A stretch of DNA of 32,523 bases, taken from NCBI GenBank assembly GCA_944388405.1, contig CALXIQ010000013.1, forward strand, positions 1 through 32,523, written 5' to 3'. A model generated the notes under the pieces. It saw only the letters and a program-made list of their open reading frames with translations. It was not told the origin of the DNA and ran no database searches. Position 1 is the first letter of the stretch. Each line of letters opens with the position of its first letter. This stretch comes from an uncultured Ruminococcus sp. Its GTDB lineage: Bacteria; Bacillota; Clostridia; Oscillospirales; Ruminococcaceae. Below, piece after piece: positions 6,864 to 16,620 of the stretch. A program made the translations under genes and the position numbers.

Positions 6864-7939
6864 TGAAGAAGAAAGTATGCATGATAGTCCCCAACCCAAT
6901 GGTGAAAGGTGGGATTGCCGCAGTAGTCAACGGATATCGTGGATCGCAGTTAGAAAAAGACTACAAAATAATATATGTAGAGTCCTATAGAGATGGAAAT
7001 AAGCTTGCAAAATTGGTAAAAGGAATACGTGGATATTTTCATTTTGTTAAGGTTCTCTTGATAGACAGACCCGATATTGTACATATACATTCTTCTTTTG
7101 GACCCTCATTCTATAGAAAGATGCCGTTTATTTATATGGCGTCATGGGCAAATTTACCGATTATCAACCATATCCATGGTGCAGATTTTGATGAGTTTTA
7201 TGTGAATGCATCTAAGAAGAAAAGAGAGAAGATAAAGAAGGTTTATAGTAAGTGCTCTGTGATAATAGCTCTATCTGAAGAATGGAAGCAGAGATTATCG
7301 CAGATTGTGCCGGAGAGCAAAATTACTATAATTGAAAACTATAGTATACCTCATGAGGATGCACTTAAGCAAAGGCTAAAAAGACAATGTAACAATATAG
7401 TGCTTTTTTTAGGTGAATTGGGAAGACGTAAAGGTTGCTATGACATACCAGGGGTAATAAAGAAAGTAAAAGAAGAAATTACGACTGTAAAGTTTATATT
7501 GGCTGGAGCTGGATCAGAAGCTGATGAAGCGGCTATAAAGCGACTTGTGGATGAGAATGGTGTTACTGAGAATGTGGTATTTCCGGGGTGGGTTCGCGGA
7601 GATGAAAAGGATAGGTTGCTTCGAGATTCAGATTTATTTTTTCTTCCGTCATACAATGAAGGGATGCCAATGTCTGTGCTTGATGCCATGGGGTATGGGC
7701 TTCCAATAGTAAGCACTAATGTGGGTGGGATTCCTAAAATTGTGCAAAATGGAGAGAATGGTTACTGTTGCGAACCAGGTGATACGGATATTATGGCTAC
7801 AAGAATTACCTATCTTTTGGATGATGCGGAGTTAAGGGAAAAATGTGAAAAAGCAAGTTATCAAATTGTAAAAGAATCCTATTCCATAGATAGACATATT
7901 TATCTCCTGTCAAATTTATATAACGAGGTTGTCAAATGA
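6863..7939 (+). CDS. GT4-family glycosyltransferase
   Basis: A 358-residue GT-B enzyme. The N-terminal domain starts with MIVPNPMVKGGIAAVV (7-22), a sugar-acceptor loop. The donor domain has FLGELGRRKG, then ILAGAGSEAD and PSYNEGMPMSVLDAMGYGLP. In the last piece the usual E-x7-E pair of retaining GT4 enzymes reads E-x7-D, a conservative change. Donor and acceptor are unknown. It overlaps both neighbours (1 bp before, 4 bp after), which indicates tight coupling. Base composition drops to AT-rich from about here onwards. Confidence 0.92.
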   Translation: MKKKVCMIVPNPMVKGGIAAVVNGYRGSQLEKDYKIIYVESYRDGNKLAKLVKGIRGYFHFVKVLLIDRPDIVHIHSSFGPSFYRKMPFIYMASWANLPIINHIHGADFDEFYVNASKKKREKIKKVYSKCSVIIALSEEWKQRLSQIVPESKITIIENYSIPHEDALKQRLKRQCNNIVLFLGELGRRKGCYDIPGVIKKVKEEITTVKFILAGAGSEADEAAIKRLVDENGVTENVVFPGWVRGDEKDRLLRDSDLFFLPSYNEGMPMSVLDAMGYGLPIVSTNVGGIPKIVQNGENGYCCEPGDTDIMATRITYLLDDAELREKCEKASYQIVKESYSIDRHIYLLSNLYNEVVK

Positions 7940-8463
7940 AAAATCCATTAATATATTTAAAAAATGTATTTCGCTTCGTTGCGCTAAAAATCAGATATGG
8001 AAAATGTTGCGATATAGGTCTAATTCAATCTTTTGAAAAAGTTCGATTTGATATTACTAATAAAGGGACTGTTACATTAGGATCTTACAACCAAAATAGG
8101 GAGTTGTTATATATTGGCGTTAATGGTGGAAAATTAGAATTAGGTAACCACTGCTTTTTTAACATAAACAGTTCAGTCACAGCTATGAATGAAATAAAAA
8201 TTGGTGATTACTGTAAATTTGGAAATAATCTAGTGATTGTTGATCATGATCATAATTTTAAAAATAACTACTCTGAATTTGTATCATCTCCAATTCATAT
8301 AGGAAATAATGTTTGGTGTGGAGCCAATGTCACAATATTAAGAGGTACAGAAATAGGAGATAACTGCGTAATTGGTGCCGGGACAGTCGTTAAAGGGTGC
8401 TTCCCTGCAAATTGTATTATTTGTGGCTCTAAAGGTGAGATTATCAGAAAACAAAGAGAGTAA
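7936..8463 (+). CDS. Left-handed beta-helix O-acyltransferase
   Basis: A 175-residue protein with imperfect hexapeptide repeats (I/L-G-x4) from about residue 55 to 155, for example LELGNHCFF, IKIGDYCKFGNNLVI and PIHIGNNVWCGANVTIL. The DHDHNF sequence near residues 101-106 holds the probable catalytic His of WcaF/Maa-type acetyltransferases. It most likely O-acetylates a sugar of the repeat unit using acetyl-CoA. The ATG overlaps the stop of the GT4 gene by 4 bp. Confidence 0.9.
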   Translation: MKNPLIYLKNVFRFVALKIRYGKCCDIGLIQSFEKVRFDITNKGTVTLGSYNQNRELLYIGVNGGKLELGNHCFFNINSSVTAMNEIKIGDYCKFGNNLVIVDHDHNFKNNYSEFVSSPIHIGNNVWCGANVTILRGTEIGDNCVIGAGTVVKGCFPANCIICGSKGEIIRKQRE

Positions 8464-8498
8464 TTTTTTGTAGAATACTGGAGGAAGGAGAGCTTGAT

Positions 8499-9671
8499 TT
8501 GAAATCTCGTGGAATTAATATATATAGTGCATTAATATGGCTTTTGTTGTTTTATATGACATCAAATATGACAACAGCACTTTTGCCGCAAGGTTTCTCA
8601 CTAAATCGAGTAATTGGTGTAGGGATAGTGATTGTCTCGTTTTACATCCTTTTTAAGAATATGAGTAGAACGATCCTTTCTTTATTACTTATTTGTATTG
8701 TAGTTTGCACAATCTCTTTTTGTGTTTGCGTAGACATAAGCTTAAATTTAGAACATGTAATTTATTTAGTAACCACATCATGCTTGTTTTATTTGCTAAT
8801 AACTGATGTAACAAGAGAAAAGCTTTTACAATCGCTACAGCGAAATATTGGTTTTGCTAAGAAAATACTTTATTTGAATTTATTTTTAATCACTTTAGGT
8901 TTTGCATTGCCACAATGCTATTCTTATGGTTATGTTGGATTTGCTCAAGGTTCACATCAATTTCTAAGTTGTTTAATGTTTATATATGTGTTGACTGTTT
9001 ATGTACTAAAAGATACTCCGGTAGGTATAAGAGATGCATTAATGATAGCACCAATTCTTATCTCTGTATCAATGGGAGCAGCAAGAACATATCTAATTCC
9101 AACGCTAGTTATTTCATTGATGTATTATAAATTAAAGTTGCAAGCAGTTAAAATAAAGTATCTGATTCTTTTATTAGCTATTATTATTGGTGTTTTATAT
9201 TTACCAGATTCGTATATCATACAACGCTTTAGTATTGCGACATCACAAGGCGTATATAGTGGGCAGTCAGAAGCAGCAGCTATGAGTAGTGGTAGATTTG
9301 AAATATGGGCGATAGATATAAGAGCTTTTGCTGATGGATCTATATGGACACAGTTGTTCGGAAGAGGATTTGATTATCTATATAACTACAACAAAATTAA
9401 TTACGGGGTATCGATATGGGCACACAATGATTTTATACATATTTTAGTTAGCGGGGGGCTGCTAGGGCTTTTTTATTATATATCACTTTTAATAAAATTA
9501 ATTACAAGACCTGCAAAAAAAAATAGAGTAAAAAAGATGTGGCTAGTTGCATTTATTATTCCTGTTGCAATTTTTAATGGTATGTATACATACCAACAGT
9601 ATGTTTTTTCAGTTATGTTTTTTGTATTACTTATTTCAGAGACTGAAAATTTAGGTGTTGAAAGGACTTAA
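8499..9671 (+). CDS. Wzy-like polysaccharide polymerase
   Basis: A 390-residue integral membrane protein with roughly ten or more hydrophobic helices. The region around residues 300-330 (FGRGFDYLYN, then WAHNDFIHILVSGGLLGL) matches the large periplasmic-loop and helix motif of the O-antigen polymerase/ligase family. It should join lipid-linked repeat units. The start is a TTG at 8499 behind GGAGGAAGGAG (8481-8491); no ATG nearby gives a full protein. It contains an A9 run (9515-9523) and a G6 run (9453-9458). Confidence 0.87.
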   Translation: MKSRGINIYSALIWLLLFYMTSNMTTALLPQGFSLNRVIGVGIVIVSFYILFKNMSRTILSLLLICIVVCTISFCVCVDISLNLEHVIYLVTTSCLFYLLITDVTREKLLQSLQRNIGFAKKILYLNLFLITLGFALPQCYSYGYVGFAQGSHQFLSCLMFIYVLTVYVLKDTPVGIRDALMIAPILISVSMGAARTYLIPTLVISLMYYKLKLQAVKIKYLILLLAIIIGVLYLPDSYIIQRFSIATSQGVYSGQSEAAAMSSGRFEIWAIDIRAFADGSIWTQLFGRGFDYLYNYNKINYGVSIWAHNDFIHILVSGGLLGLFYYISLLIKLITRPAKKNRVKKMWLVAFIIPVAIFNGMYTYQQYVFSVMFFVLLISETENLGVERT

Positions 9672-9673
9672 CA

Positions 9674-10840
9674 ATGATAACGGTTTTACAAATTGTGTTT
9701 GCGTGGGGATCAGGGGGCGTTGAACGGCTAATATGTAATTATATTGAAAATATGAGTGGTGTAAAAATTGATGTACTCATTTTGCAAAAATATGATGAGG
9801 ACTCAATTTTTAATGAGACGGTAACGAAAAATGGCGGATATATATATCATCTGGAAAATGTTTCGGGTTGGATTTTGAGTAGACTAAAACAACGATACGC
9901 TAAAATCAAAGAATTTTGTTCAGAACATAAGTATGATATTATTCATGTTAATGGGGGAACTGGCATTGATTGCTTATATGCATATGCCGCGAAAAAAGGA
10001 TGTCCTAGCGCAAAAGTGATAATGCAATCGCATGCTGATAATGTAGAGCCTCCACATTTGTTTTTCAAACACGTGTTACATAGAGTGGGCAAATGTTTAT
10101 TTAGCAATAAGCCTGATGCAAATTTAGCATGTTCCAACAATTCATTAAAATGGATGTTTAAAGAAAAATATATAACTGATAAGCCAAGCTATGTGTTGTT
10201 TAATGGTATAAAAATAAATAATTTTAGTTACGATATCACTGAACGTCAAAACGCTAGAGAAGATTTGGGGCTGACTAAAGAATATGTGGTTGGAGCTGTA
10301 GGGCGTTTTGTACCACAAAAAAATCCATATTTTATATTAGAAATAATAAAAGAATTAACAATACTTGATAAAAATATTGCTTTTATTTGGGTTGGAGATG
10401 GTCCATTATTTGATAAAATAAAACTGACAGCGCAAGAAAAGCACTTGGATAGTTATATTCATTTTGTTGGCGCAACAAAAAATACAAGAAAATTTTATCT
10501 TGCTATGGATTGTTTTATTTTACCTTCTGTTTATGAAGGGTTAGGCATAGTAAATATAGAAGCACAGGCAATTGGACTTCCTTGTGTTGTATCAAACAAA
10601 GTTCCAATAGAGGCAAAAGTAACAGATTTAATTGAGTTTATTCCTTTGGAAATTTCTGCACGGGATTGGGCTAAGAGAATTATTTCAAAAAAATCAATAG
10701 TCAGAGTTGATAATACCAAAGTAGTTCGTAGTATGGGGTACGATCGTTATGATACTGCACAAAAGCTATATTGCATATACCAAGATTTGTTAGAAGGAGA
10801 AAGCTGTGAAAAAATACAGTATAATAATAGCAGCATATAA
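9674..10840 (+). CDS. GT4-family glycosyltransferase
   Basis: A 388-residue GT-B glycosyltransferase. The N-terminus reads VFAWGSGGVERLICNY, the GG-containing loop of GT4 enzymes. The C-terminal half has GAVGRFVPQKNP, WVGDGPLFDKI and PSVYEGLGIVNIEAQAIGLP with an intact E-x7-E. It is a retaining transferase of unknown specificity. Its last 35 bp overlap the next gene, which starts with GTG in another frame. Confidence 0.92.
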   Translation: MITVLQIVFAWGSGGVERLICNYIENMSGVKIDVLILQKYDEDSIFNETVTKNGGYIYHLENVSGWILSRLKQRYAKIKEFCSEHKYDIIHVNGGTGIDCLYAYAAKKGCPSAKVIMQSHADNVEPPHLFFKHVLHRVGKCLFSNKPDANLACSNNSLKWMFKEKYITDKPSYVLFNGIKINNFSYDITERQNAREDLGLTKEYVVGAVGRFVPQKNPYFILEIIKELTILDKNIAFIWVGDGPLFDKIKLTAQEKHLDSYIHFVGATKNTRKFYLAMDCFILPSVYEGLGIVNIEAQAIGLPCVVSNKVPIEAKVTDLIEFIPLEISARDWAKRIISKKSIVRVDNTKVVRSMGYDRYDTAQKLYCIYQDLLEGESCEKIQYNNSSI

Positions 10841-11828
10841 TGCTGCCAAATACATTGAATCCTGTATAAAATCTGTATTGTTACAATCTTATACTAATTT
10901 TGAAATAATTATTGTAGATGACGGGTCGACAGATTCAACTGCATCTATTATTCATAATTTAGTGTCAGAAAATGAGGGGAAAATAAAATATATTTATCAG
11001 AAGAATGCAGGACCGTTTATAGCGCGCCGAAATGGGGTGATTAATAGTAGTGGCGACTACCTATTGTTTCTTGATTCAGATGATGCATTGTCAGATAATT
11101 GTCTTAGTATTCTTGATATTGCAATAAAAAATAACAACTCACCTGATATGATCATTTTCAAAGATAATGAGTGGGATGGAAATAATCTTTTTACAAGTAA
11201 AGTCGGCAGTGATTTTGATGATACCCGTTTAATCAAATATAAGGAAGTTGTTTATCAAGATATTCTTGCATATAAGATACCAAGCAGTCTTCGTGTAAAG
11301 GCAGTCAAAAGGCAGATATTTATGAACTCGATAGATGAAATAGATATATCTAAAGTTGCTGGTATAAAAACCGCTGAAGATTTGTTGCAAACTCTACCAC
11401 TAGTAACATTTAGTAATAGCATACTTTATTTAGATGAACACATATATTTGTATAGAATTAATGAGAATAGTATAATGCATACTTTTAGAATAAACCATTT
11501 TACCGATGCTGAAAAGGTTTATAGGTATTTCGAGGACTATGTTAAGCAATGGCAAATGTATTATGGAACTTATAAAGATCAATTTATTAAAAGATTTTTT
11601 AATGAGGTATATTCTTGTATTATGCAGTTGAATTTACAAAGTTGTACTTTAAATTTCAGACAAAAAAAGAAATATTTAAAAACAATATCAGAAAGCGAAT
11701 TGTTTATCAGATATTATAATGAAATGTCTAATAAAAAAATACTTGGAAAAAGACAGGCCATATTATTACTTTTGCTTAAATTAAAATGCTATAGACTTTG
11801 TCTTCAAATTTCAAAGCTAAGTGCTTAG
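10806..11828 (+). CDS. GT2-family glycosyltransferase
   Basis: A 340-residue inverting GT-A enzyme. SIIIAAYNAAKYIESCI (5-21), VDDGSTDST (37-45) and FLDSDDAL (88-95) give the nucleotide-binding Asp and the DxD-like metal site. The C-terminal 130 residues are basic and AT-rich in coding, of a kind seen in capsule GT2 enzymes. The start is GTG at 10806 within the end of the preceding gene, with AGAAGGAG just upstream. Sugar specificity is unknown. Confidence 0.92.
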   Translation: MKKYSIIIAAYNAAKYIESCIKSVLLQSYTNFEIIIVDDGSTDSTASIIHNLVSENEGKIKYIYQKNAGPFIARRNGVINSSGDYLLFLDSDDALSDNCLSILDIAIKNNNSPDMIIFKDNEWDGNNLFTSKVGSDFDDTRLIKYKEVVYQDILAYKIPSSLRVKAVKRQIFMNSIDEIDISKVAGIKTAEDLLQTLPLVTFSNSILYLDEHIYLYRINENSIMHTFRINHFTDAEKVYRYFEDYVKQWQMYYGTYKDQFIKRFFNEVYSCIMQLNLQSCTLNFRQKKKYLKTISESELFIRYYNEMSNKKILGKRQAILLLLLKLKCYRLCLQISKLSA

Positions 11829-11854
11829 AATAAATACTGAAAGAGGTTGTTGGG

Positions 11855-13021
11855 TTGAAAAAAGTTGCTTATATTGCTGCGTCATTAAATAATTATGGAA
11901 GTCAATTGCAGACATATGCACTCTATCAAGTGATGCTACGATATAATATTATCGGTGATGTGTTTCGGTATAATGCAACCACTTGGAGAAAATTACCAAG
12001 ATTGTTAAATAAGGATGTAATTAGACGCATTTTTGTGAAGATAAATAGGCATTCAGGAAATAGTTCATATATGCGGTATATACACAAAATAACAATTCGA
12101 AACAGTTGTTTTGAGAAGTATAAACAAAATTGTGGGTTCTTTTTACCAGAAACGAAATCACGAAAACAGATTAAGAAAAAAGTAAAAATATATGACGGAG
12201 TTATCCTAGGAAGTGATCAGGTTTGGAACCCTGTTAATTTGCATTTAGATTTTTATACGCTAGGATTTGTACCTGAAGATATGATGAAAATCACTTATGC
12301 GTCTAGTTTTGGCGTCTCAAAAATTCCGAAAAAACAAATTACAAAAACTAAAAAATATCTTTCTAGAATTCAATACATCTCTGTAAGAGAGGATGCAGGT
12401 AGCAGCATTGTTTACGAATTAACGAAAAGGCGAGTTCCGGTTGTTTGTGATCCTACGGCATTATTAACAGCACAAGAATGGAAAAATTATTCACGACCAT
12501 ATAAAATAATTAACGATAAATATATTTTATGCTATTTTTTAGGTGAAAATAAGGAACATCGTGAATACGCAAAAAAATTCGCAAAAACAATTGGTTTTAA
12601 AATTGTATCTATTCCTCATGTTGAGCACTATACTCCATCAGATATTGGTTACGCAGATATCGAAGTGTATGATGCAGATCCAAAGCAGTTTGTTTCATTA
12701 ATAAGAAATGCAGAATTTGTATTTACAGATTCTTTTCATGCAACAATGTTTTCTGTCTATTTTCATAAAACATTTTTTACTTTTTATCGTTATAGTGATG
12801 CTGATAAAAAGTCTGCAAATTCGAGGGTAGTTACCGCGTTGCAGCGATTAGGAATCACATCACAGCTAATGACAACTGATAAAGCAGATTTAGACATTGT
12901 AAATAGCATTATTGATTGGGACTCTGTCGAAAATAAATTATCTCAATGGAGAGAAGAGTCGTTAAAATATTTTGATGATGCCTTAACTATGGGAGGGCTT
13001 ATAAATGATAAAGATAAATAA
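11855..13021 (+). CDS. Polysaccharide pyruvyl transferase family protein (PST copy 1)
   Basis: A 388-residue protein of the CsaB/WcaK/PssM-type superfamily. Diagnostic pieces are NYGSQLQTYALY (13-24), GVILGSDQVWNP (115-126), ISVREDAGSSIV, VCDPTALL and FTDSFHATMFSVYF (about 291-304). Founding members move pyruvate from PEP onto sugars as a ketal; many members in gut EPS loci have no proven activity. TTG start at 11855 with AGAGG 8 bp upstream. It overlaps the following ferredoxin/FrhB-like gene by 17 bp, suggesting that the two work together. Confidence 0.9.
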   Translation: MKKVAYIAASLNNYGSQLQTYALYQVMLRYNIIGDVFRYNATTWRKLPRLLNKDVIRRIFVKINRHSGNSSYMRYIHKITIRNSCFEKYKQNCGFFLPETKSRKQIKKKVKIYDGVILGSDQVWNPVNLHLDFYTLGFVPEDMMKITYASSFGVSKIPKKQITKTKKYLSRIQYISVREDAGSSIVYELTKRRVPVVCDPTALLTAQEWKNYSRPYKIINDKYILCYFLGENKEHREYAKKFAKTIGFKIVSIPHVEHYTPSDIGYADIEVYDADPKQFVSLIRNAEFVFTDSFHATMFSVYFHKTFFTFYRYSDADKKSANSRVVTALQRLGITSQLMTTDKADLDIVNSIIDWDSVENKLSQWREESLKYFDDALTMGGLINDKDK

Positions 13022-14171
13022 TCCTATAGACTGCTGTGGGTGTACGGCTTGTAAATCCATATGTCCAAAGAACTGTATCACCATGAAAATAGATAGAGAA
13101 GGATTTAGATATCCGATAGTAGATTATGATAATTGCATTAATTGCGGTCTTTGCGAAAGGGTTTGTCCGATAAAAAATAAGACAGAGGGACAAGACTTGG
13201 GAATAGCTTACGCAGTGCGCAATATTGATAGTAAAGTGCTAGAATCCAGCGCAGCGGGAGGAACATTTACAGCAATTTCAAAAGCAATTTTTCGTATTAA
13301 TGGACTTGTTGCCGGTGTTAAATATACAGAAAGTATGGAAGTAAAGCATTTTTTAGCAAATTCTATGAAAGAGGCGGAACCGTTTAGGGGGTCGAAATAT
13401 GTTCAAAGTGATTTAGGTTCAATATTTGAAGAAATTAAGTATCAATTAGATAAAGGCAAAGTCGTATGCTTTTCTGGAACGCCTTGCCAAATTTCAGGAA
13501 TAAGAGGATTTCTTTGTAATGATTATGATAATTTGATCTGTATCGATGTTGTATGCAAAGGTGTTGCAACTCCAATTATTTTAAAGAAATATATTGAACT
13601 TAATGAAAAAAAATATGGGAAACAAATTGTCAATTTGTCCTTTAGGACAAAAGATTATGGCTATCATATGTCAACTACAAAGATTGAGTTTGAAAATGGT
13701 GATTATATACTATCGAGTGGCGAATTTAATGCTATGATGGGTCCTTTTATTCAAAATCTCTGTTTAAGACCATCTTGTCATGAATGTAGGTTTAAAAGTA
13801 GAAAAAGACAAAGTGATATAACCATATTTGATTGCTGGAGTTATAAGAAATTAACTGGTAAGTTAGATGATGATAAGGGCTATACTTCAGTATGGATTCA
13901 TAGTGAAAAGGGAAAAGAATTATTTGAAAGAATGAAAAATGATATTGTATTTTCAGAATTAAATTTAGATGAAATTATTGAGGCGGATGGGAATATGGTT
14001 GAAAAAAGTATTAGTCCACATCCTAATAGAGATAAATATTTTGATACTTTAATTAGTCAAGGACTTGTTAAAGCAGCCAAGAAATACGCTAAAATGACAT
14101 TAATATCCAAATTTAAAGATTTGATAAAGCGTAGACTATATATAATGGGAATATATAGATATAATCGATAA
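13005..14171 (+). CDS. Ferredoxin domain plus FrhB-like C-terminal domain protein (copy 1)
   Basis: A 388-residue protein. The N-terminus carries two 4Fe-4S motifs: C10, C13, C16, C20-P and C44, C47, C50, C54-P. The rest is the F420 hydrogenase/dehydrogenase beta-subunit C-terminal domain, with SSAAGGTFTAISKAI, FRGSKYVQSDLG, FSGTPCQISGIRG and CLRPSCHECRFKS. In the F420 enzymes this fold binds FAD and passes electrons between iron-sulfur clusters and a deazaflavin. Firmicutes of this type are not known to make F420, and similar proteins recur beside pyruvyl transferases in EPS loci. A flavin/iron-sulfur redox role in glycan modification is inferred; the substrate is unknown. GGGAGG lies before the ATG. 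It overlaps the PST gene by 17 bp. Confidence 0.9.
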   Translation: MIKINNPIDCCGCTACKSICPKNCITMKIDREGFRYPIVDYDNCINCGLCERVCPIKNKTEGQDLGIAYAVRNIDSKVLESSAAGGTFTAISKAIFRINGLVAGVKYTESMEVKHFLANSMKEAEPFRGSKYVQSDLGSIFEEIKYQLDKGKVVCFSGTPCQISGIRGFLCNDYDNLICIDVVCKGVATPIILKKYIELNEKKYGKQIVNLSFRTKDYGYHMSTTKIEFENGDYILSSGEFNAMMGPFIQNLCLRPSCHECRFKSRKRQSDITIFDCWSYKKLTGKLDDDKGYTSVWIHSEKGKELFERMKNDIVFSELNLDEIIEADGNMVEKSISPHPNRDKYFDTLISQGLVKAAKKYAKMTLISKFKDLIKRRLYIMGIYRYNR

Positions 14172-14185
14172 TTGGAGGGAAGAAA

Positions 14186-15142
14186 GTGATATCGGTCATA
14201 TTTCCAATTTATAATGTGGAGCAGCAACTTCGAAGAGGCATTGATTCAATACTTCAACAAACATATAAGAATTTTGAACTAATTTTAGTGAATGACGGTT
14301 CGACCGATTCGTCCCTTAGCATTTGCAGAGAATATGAAAAAATAGACTCCAGAGTGAAGGTAATTGATCAGGCAAACCAAGGAGTGTCTGTTGCAAGGAA
14401 CACGGGCATCGATAATGCATGTGGTGAGTGGATTGCGTTTGTAGATCCTGATGACTACGTACATCCTTCTTATCTTGAACGACTATATGAAGTGGTGATT
14501 CAGACTGGTTCGGATATTTCGGTTTGTAATTATAGAATTGTGCATGAGGAAAGAGATGCATTTAATCAAATTGAAAAAACAGTTCCTCAAATATATTCGG
14601 GCTACGAATCTTTGAATAATTTTTTTGGCTCTCAATATACTAGAAATGTATGTCCATGGGGCAAGCTTGTAAAAAAAGAACTGCATAAAGGGCTGAAATA
14701 TCCTATCGGAAGAGTTCAAGAAGATGCCCATATTACATATCGTTTGTTTGAAAGAGCAAACAAAGTCGCTTACATTGATGAGTTTTTATATCATTATTAT
14801 CAGAGAAAAAATAGCATTATGAATCATCCGGCGAAAGAAAAATTTTTAGCAAGACGTGATGATGCAATACATGCGCAGCAAGAAATGATAAACTTTTTTT
14901 ACAATGTAAGCTATGAGTTATATTACAAAAAAAGTTTATCTTTGCTTACATATACTTACGCAAATGCTTGTTATCAATTATATCAGATTTATGGTGATAA
15001 AGATACATTTAATATTTATTATAATAGATTTAAATTACATTATAAAAAATACAAAAATATTATGGTAGCAGCTTATAAAGAACGTGTGAAATATGCATGT
15101 TATAATATTTCTCCGATTTTTTTTAAATTATTTAAATATTAG
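14186..15142 (+). CDS. GT2-family glycosyltransferase
   Basis: A 318-residue inverting GT-A enzyme. MISVIFPIYNVEQQLRRGI at the N-terminus, VNDGSTDSS (35-43), AFVDPDDYV (84-92) and a downstream VQEDAHITYRLF with the acidic pair typical of the catalytic base. GTG start at 14186 behind GGAGGGA (14174-14180). It is the last intact gene before a decayed stretch. Donor and linkage are unknown. Confidence 0.92.
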   Translation: MISVIFPIYNVEQQLRRGIDSILQQTYKNFELILVNDGSTDSSLSICREYEKIDSRVKVIDQANQGVSVARNTGIDNACGEWIAFVDPDDYVHPSYLERLYEVVIQTGSDISVCNYRIVHEERDAFNQIEKTVPQIYSGYESLNNFFGSQYTRNVCPWGKLVKKELHKGLKYPIGRVQEDAHITYRLFERANKVAYIDEFLYHYYQRKNSIMNHPAKEKFLARRDDAIHAQQEMINFFYNVSYELYYKKSLSLLTYTYANACYQLYQIYGDKDTFNIYYNRFKLHYKKYKNIMVAAYKERVKYACYNISPIFFKLFKY

Positions 15143-15252
15143 TTGCATTTATTTTATTTGCTCAATAAACAAAAAAATACAATAGTTTTGTTTTTAGGTG
15201 TATATGCATAAAAATAGTTGACGGGTTCTTGATATAGGCAGAATAAATATTA

Positions 15253-15723
15253 ATGAAAATATTTGTTATGCTATCATGTGTTCGTTACAGCAATAACTAA
15301 TTGTGCATATTGGGGGCTATTCTATTTAAATCATTTAAATTATAGTACAGAGAAATATAGATCATCTTTTTTACGAATATTTCCGATTCTGTGGCAAGTA
15401 AATGTTTGCTCCAGAATGGATCGAATTTATTCAGTAATTATGGTAATAGAGCCAAATATGGATCATTTTTAATATATTATTAATTGCATCGGTGATGTTG
15501 TAGATACCACCAAGCGTATGGTGATCAAGATGTTATAAATACATATGATCTCACGTGAAGATATCATCTAGAAAAGGATTTCGATGAAATATATAATGCC
15601 ATATTGGGCTGGAACACAACTATAGTTAAAAAATATAATCTACATTCAATGAAAGATATATATGTCTTGCATTCATTGGATCAAATAGAATATGGAATAT
15701 GTCACTTTTCTTTAATATTATAA
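15253..15723 (+). pseudogene. Decayed coding remnants, family not identified
   Basis: The 765-bp space between 15143 and 15907 has no intact gene but shows coding-like debris. An ATG at 15253 opens MKIFVMLSCVRYSNN and stops; another frame continues from 15263 for 69 codons. At 15505-15723 a third frame reads YHQAYGDQDVINTYDLT, then a TGA at 15556, then about 50 more codons (EKDFDEIYNAILGWNTT and so on). The DQDVIN string is reminiscent of GT8 glycosyltransferases, but this is weak. Several frameshifts and stops fit a dead glycosyltransferase or similar gene. Confidence 0.4.
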
Positions 15724-15840
15724 TCGCGATTAAATGGTTTATCATCGGAAATAAATATAACACATAGGCAATTATTATATTTTTGCTCAAATATATATTA
15801 AAATAATTTGTTACAGCATGTTAAAAATCGGTTTTTTATA

Positions 15841-15869
15841 TTGACATAATAACATGACGGAGCTATATT
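15841..15869 (+). promoter_or_regulatory. Consensus promoter for the second PST/flippase module
   Basis: TTGACA (15841-15846), 17-bp spacer, TATATT (15864-15869): a full-consensus -35 and near-consensus -10 about 40 bp before the DUF1919 start codon, directly after the decayed region. It would let the 15908-20312 genes be expressed independently of the operon head. Confidence 0.75.
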
Positions 15870-15907
15870 GGTCCTAAAGAAGTGAAAGCAACACGAGGAG
15901 TATATAA

Positions 15908-16552
15908 ATGGAAAAGTTGATAGACAAATTTAGACGCAAATTAAATGAATTTTTTGCTGGGAAGATAAACCGCAAAAATCGTGAACGCTTACATTCAGAA
16001 CCCTTTACGTTACTTACAAATAACTGTATAGGGGGGGTGATTTATCATGATTTAGGGTTGAGGTTTGACTCTCCAACTATTAATTTGTATTTAAAAGATG
16101 GAGATTTTATTGAATATGTAATAAATTTAGAATTTTATAAAAAGGCCGAACTTATTGAGGATACAACCCAACATGGCGAGTTTAAATTTCCGGTTGGTAT
16201 ATTGAAGGGCGATTCTATACATCGTGATATACACATATACTTTCAACACTATAAAACATTTGAAGAAGCATCGAAAAAGTGGATTGAACGCTCACTTCGT
16301 ATCCAAAACAAAATTCTCGTGATATTTGAACTATACAATAATAAAATTGATAGTGAATCTTGGAACAGAATCAAATATAAGAAGAAATGTCTAATGCATC
16401 AAGAACTAATAGGAATAAATGATGCAATGACATTGAAGTGTTATATTGACCATGAAAATGAGCATGCCAGGATATTAAAGTATAGTGGCTTTACAGGACA
16501 TAGGTTTCTGGAAAAAGAGTTCGATTATGTTGCATTTATCAATGAATCATAA
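15908..16552 (+). CDS. DUF1919-family EPS protein
   Basis: A 214-residue cytoplasmic protein. FTLLTNNCIGGVIYHDLGLRF (33-53, key residues N38, N39, C40, G42, G43) followed by SPTINLYL is the DUF1919 signature, a family found in capsule and EPS gene clusters with no settled activity. The remaining 150 residues hold further conserved-looking aromatic and charged stretches. GAGGAG lies before the ATG. A G7 run (16031-16037), odd in such AT-rich DNA, encodes part of the signature and is a possible slippage site. Confidence 0.85.
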   Translation: MEKLIDKFRRKLNEFFAGKINRKNRERLHSEPFTLLTNNCIGGVIYHDLGLRFDSPTINLYLKDGDFIEYVINLEFYKKAELIEDTTQHGEFKFPVGILKGDSIHRDIHIYFQHYKTFEEASKKWIERSLRIQNKILVIFELYNNKIDSESWNRIKYKKKCLMHQELIGINDAMTLKCYIDHENEHARILKYSGFTGHRFLEKEFDYVAFINES

Positions 16553-16620
16553 ATAACATTGATAATAATTAAGCGTATATTAAAGATATTGGTGAGTGTT
16601 TTACAAATAAGGAGTAAACG

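Noticed and set aside
15263..15472. 69-codon open frame as a real small gene
   Set aside because: No ribosome site, surrounded by other broken frames, no recognised family. Treated as part of a decayed region.
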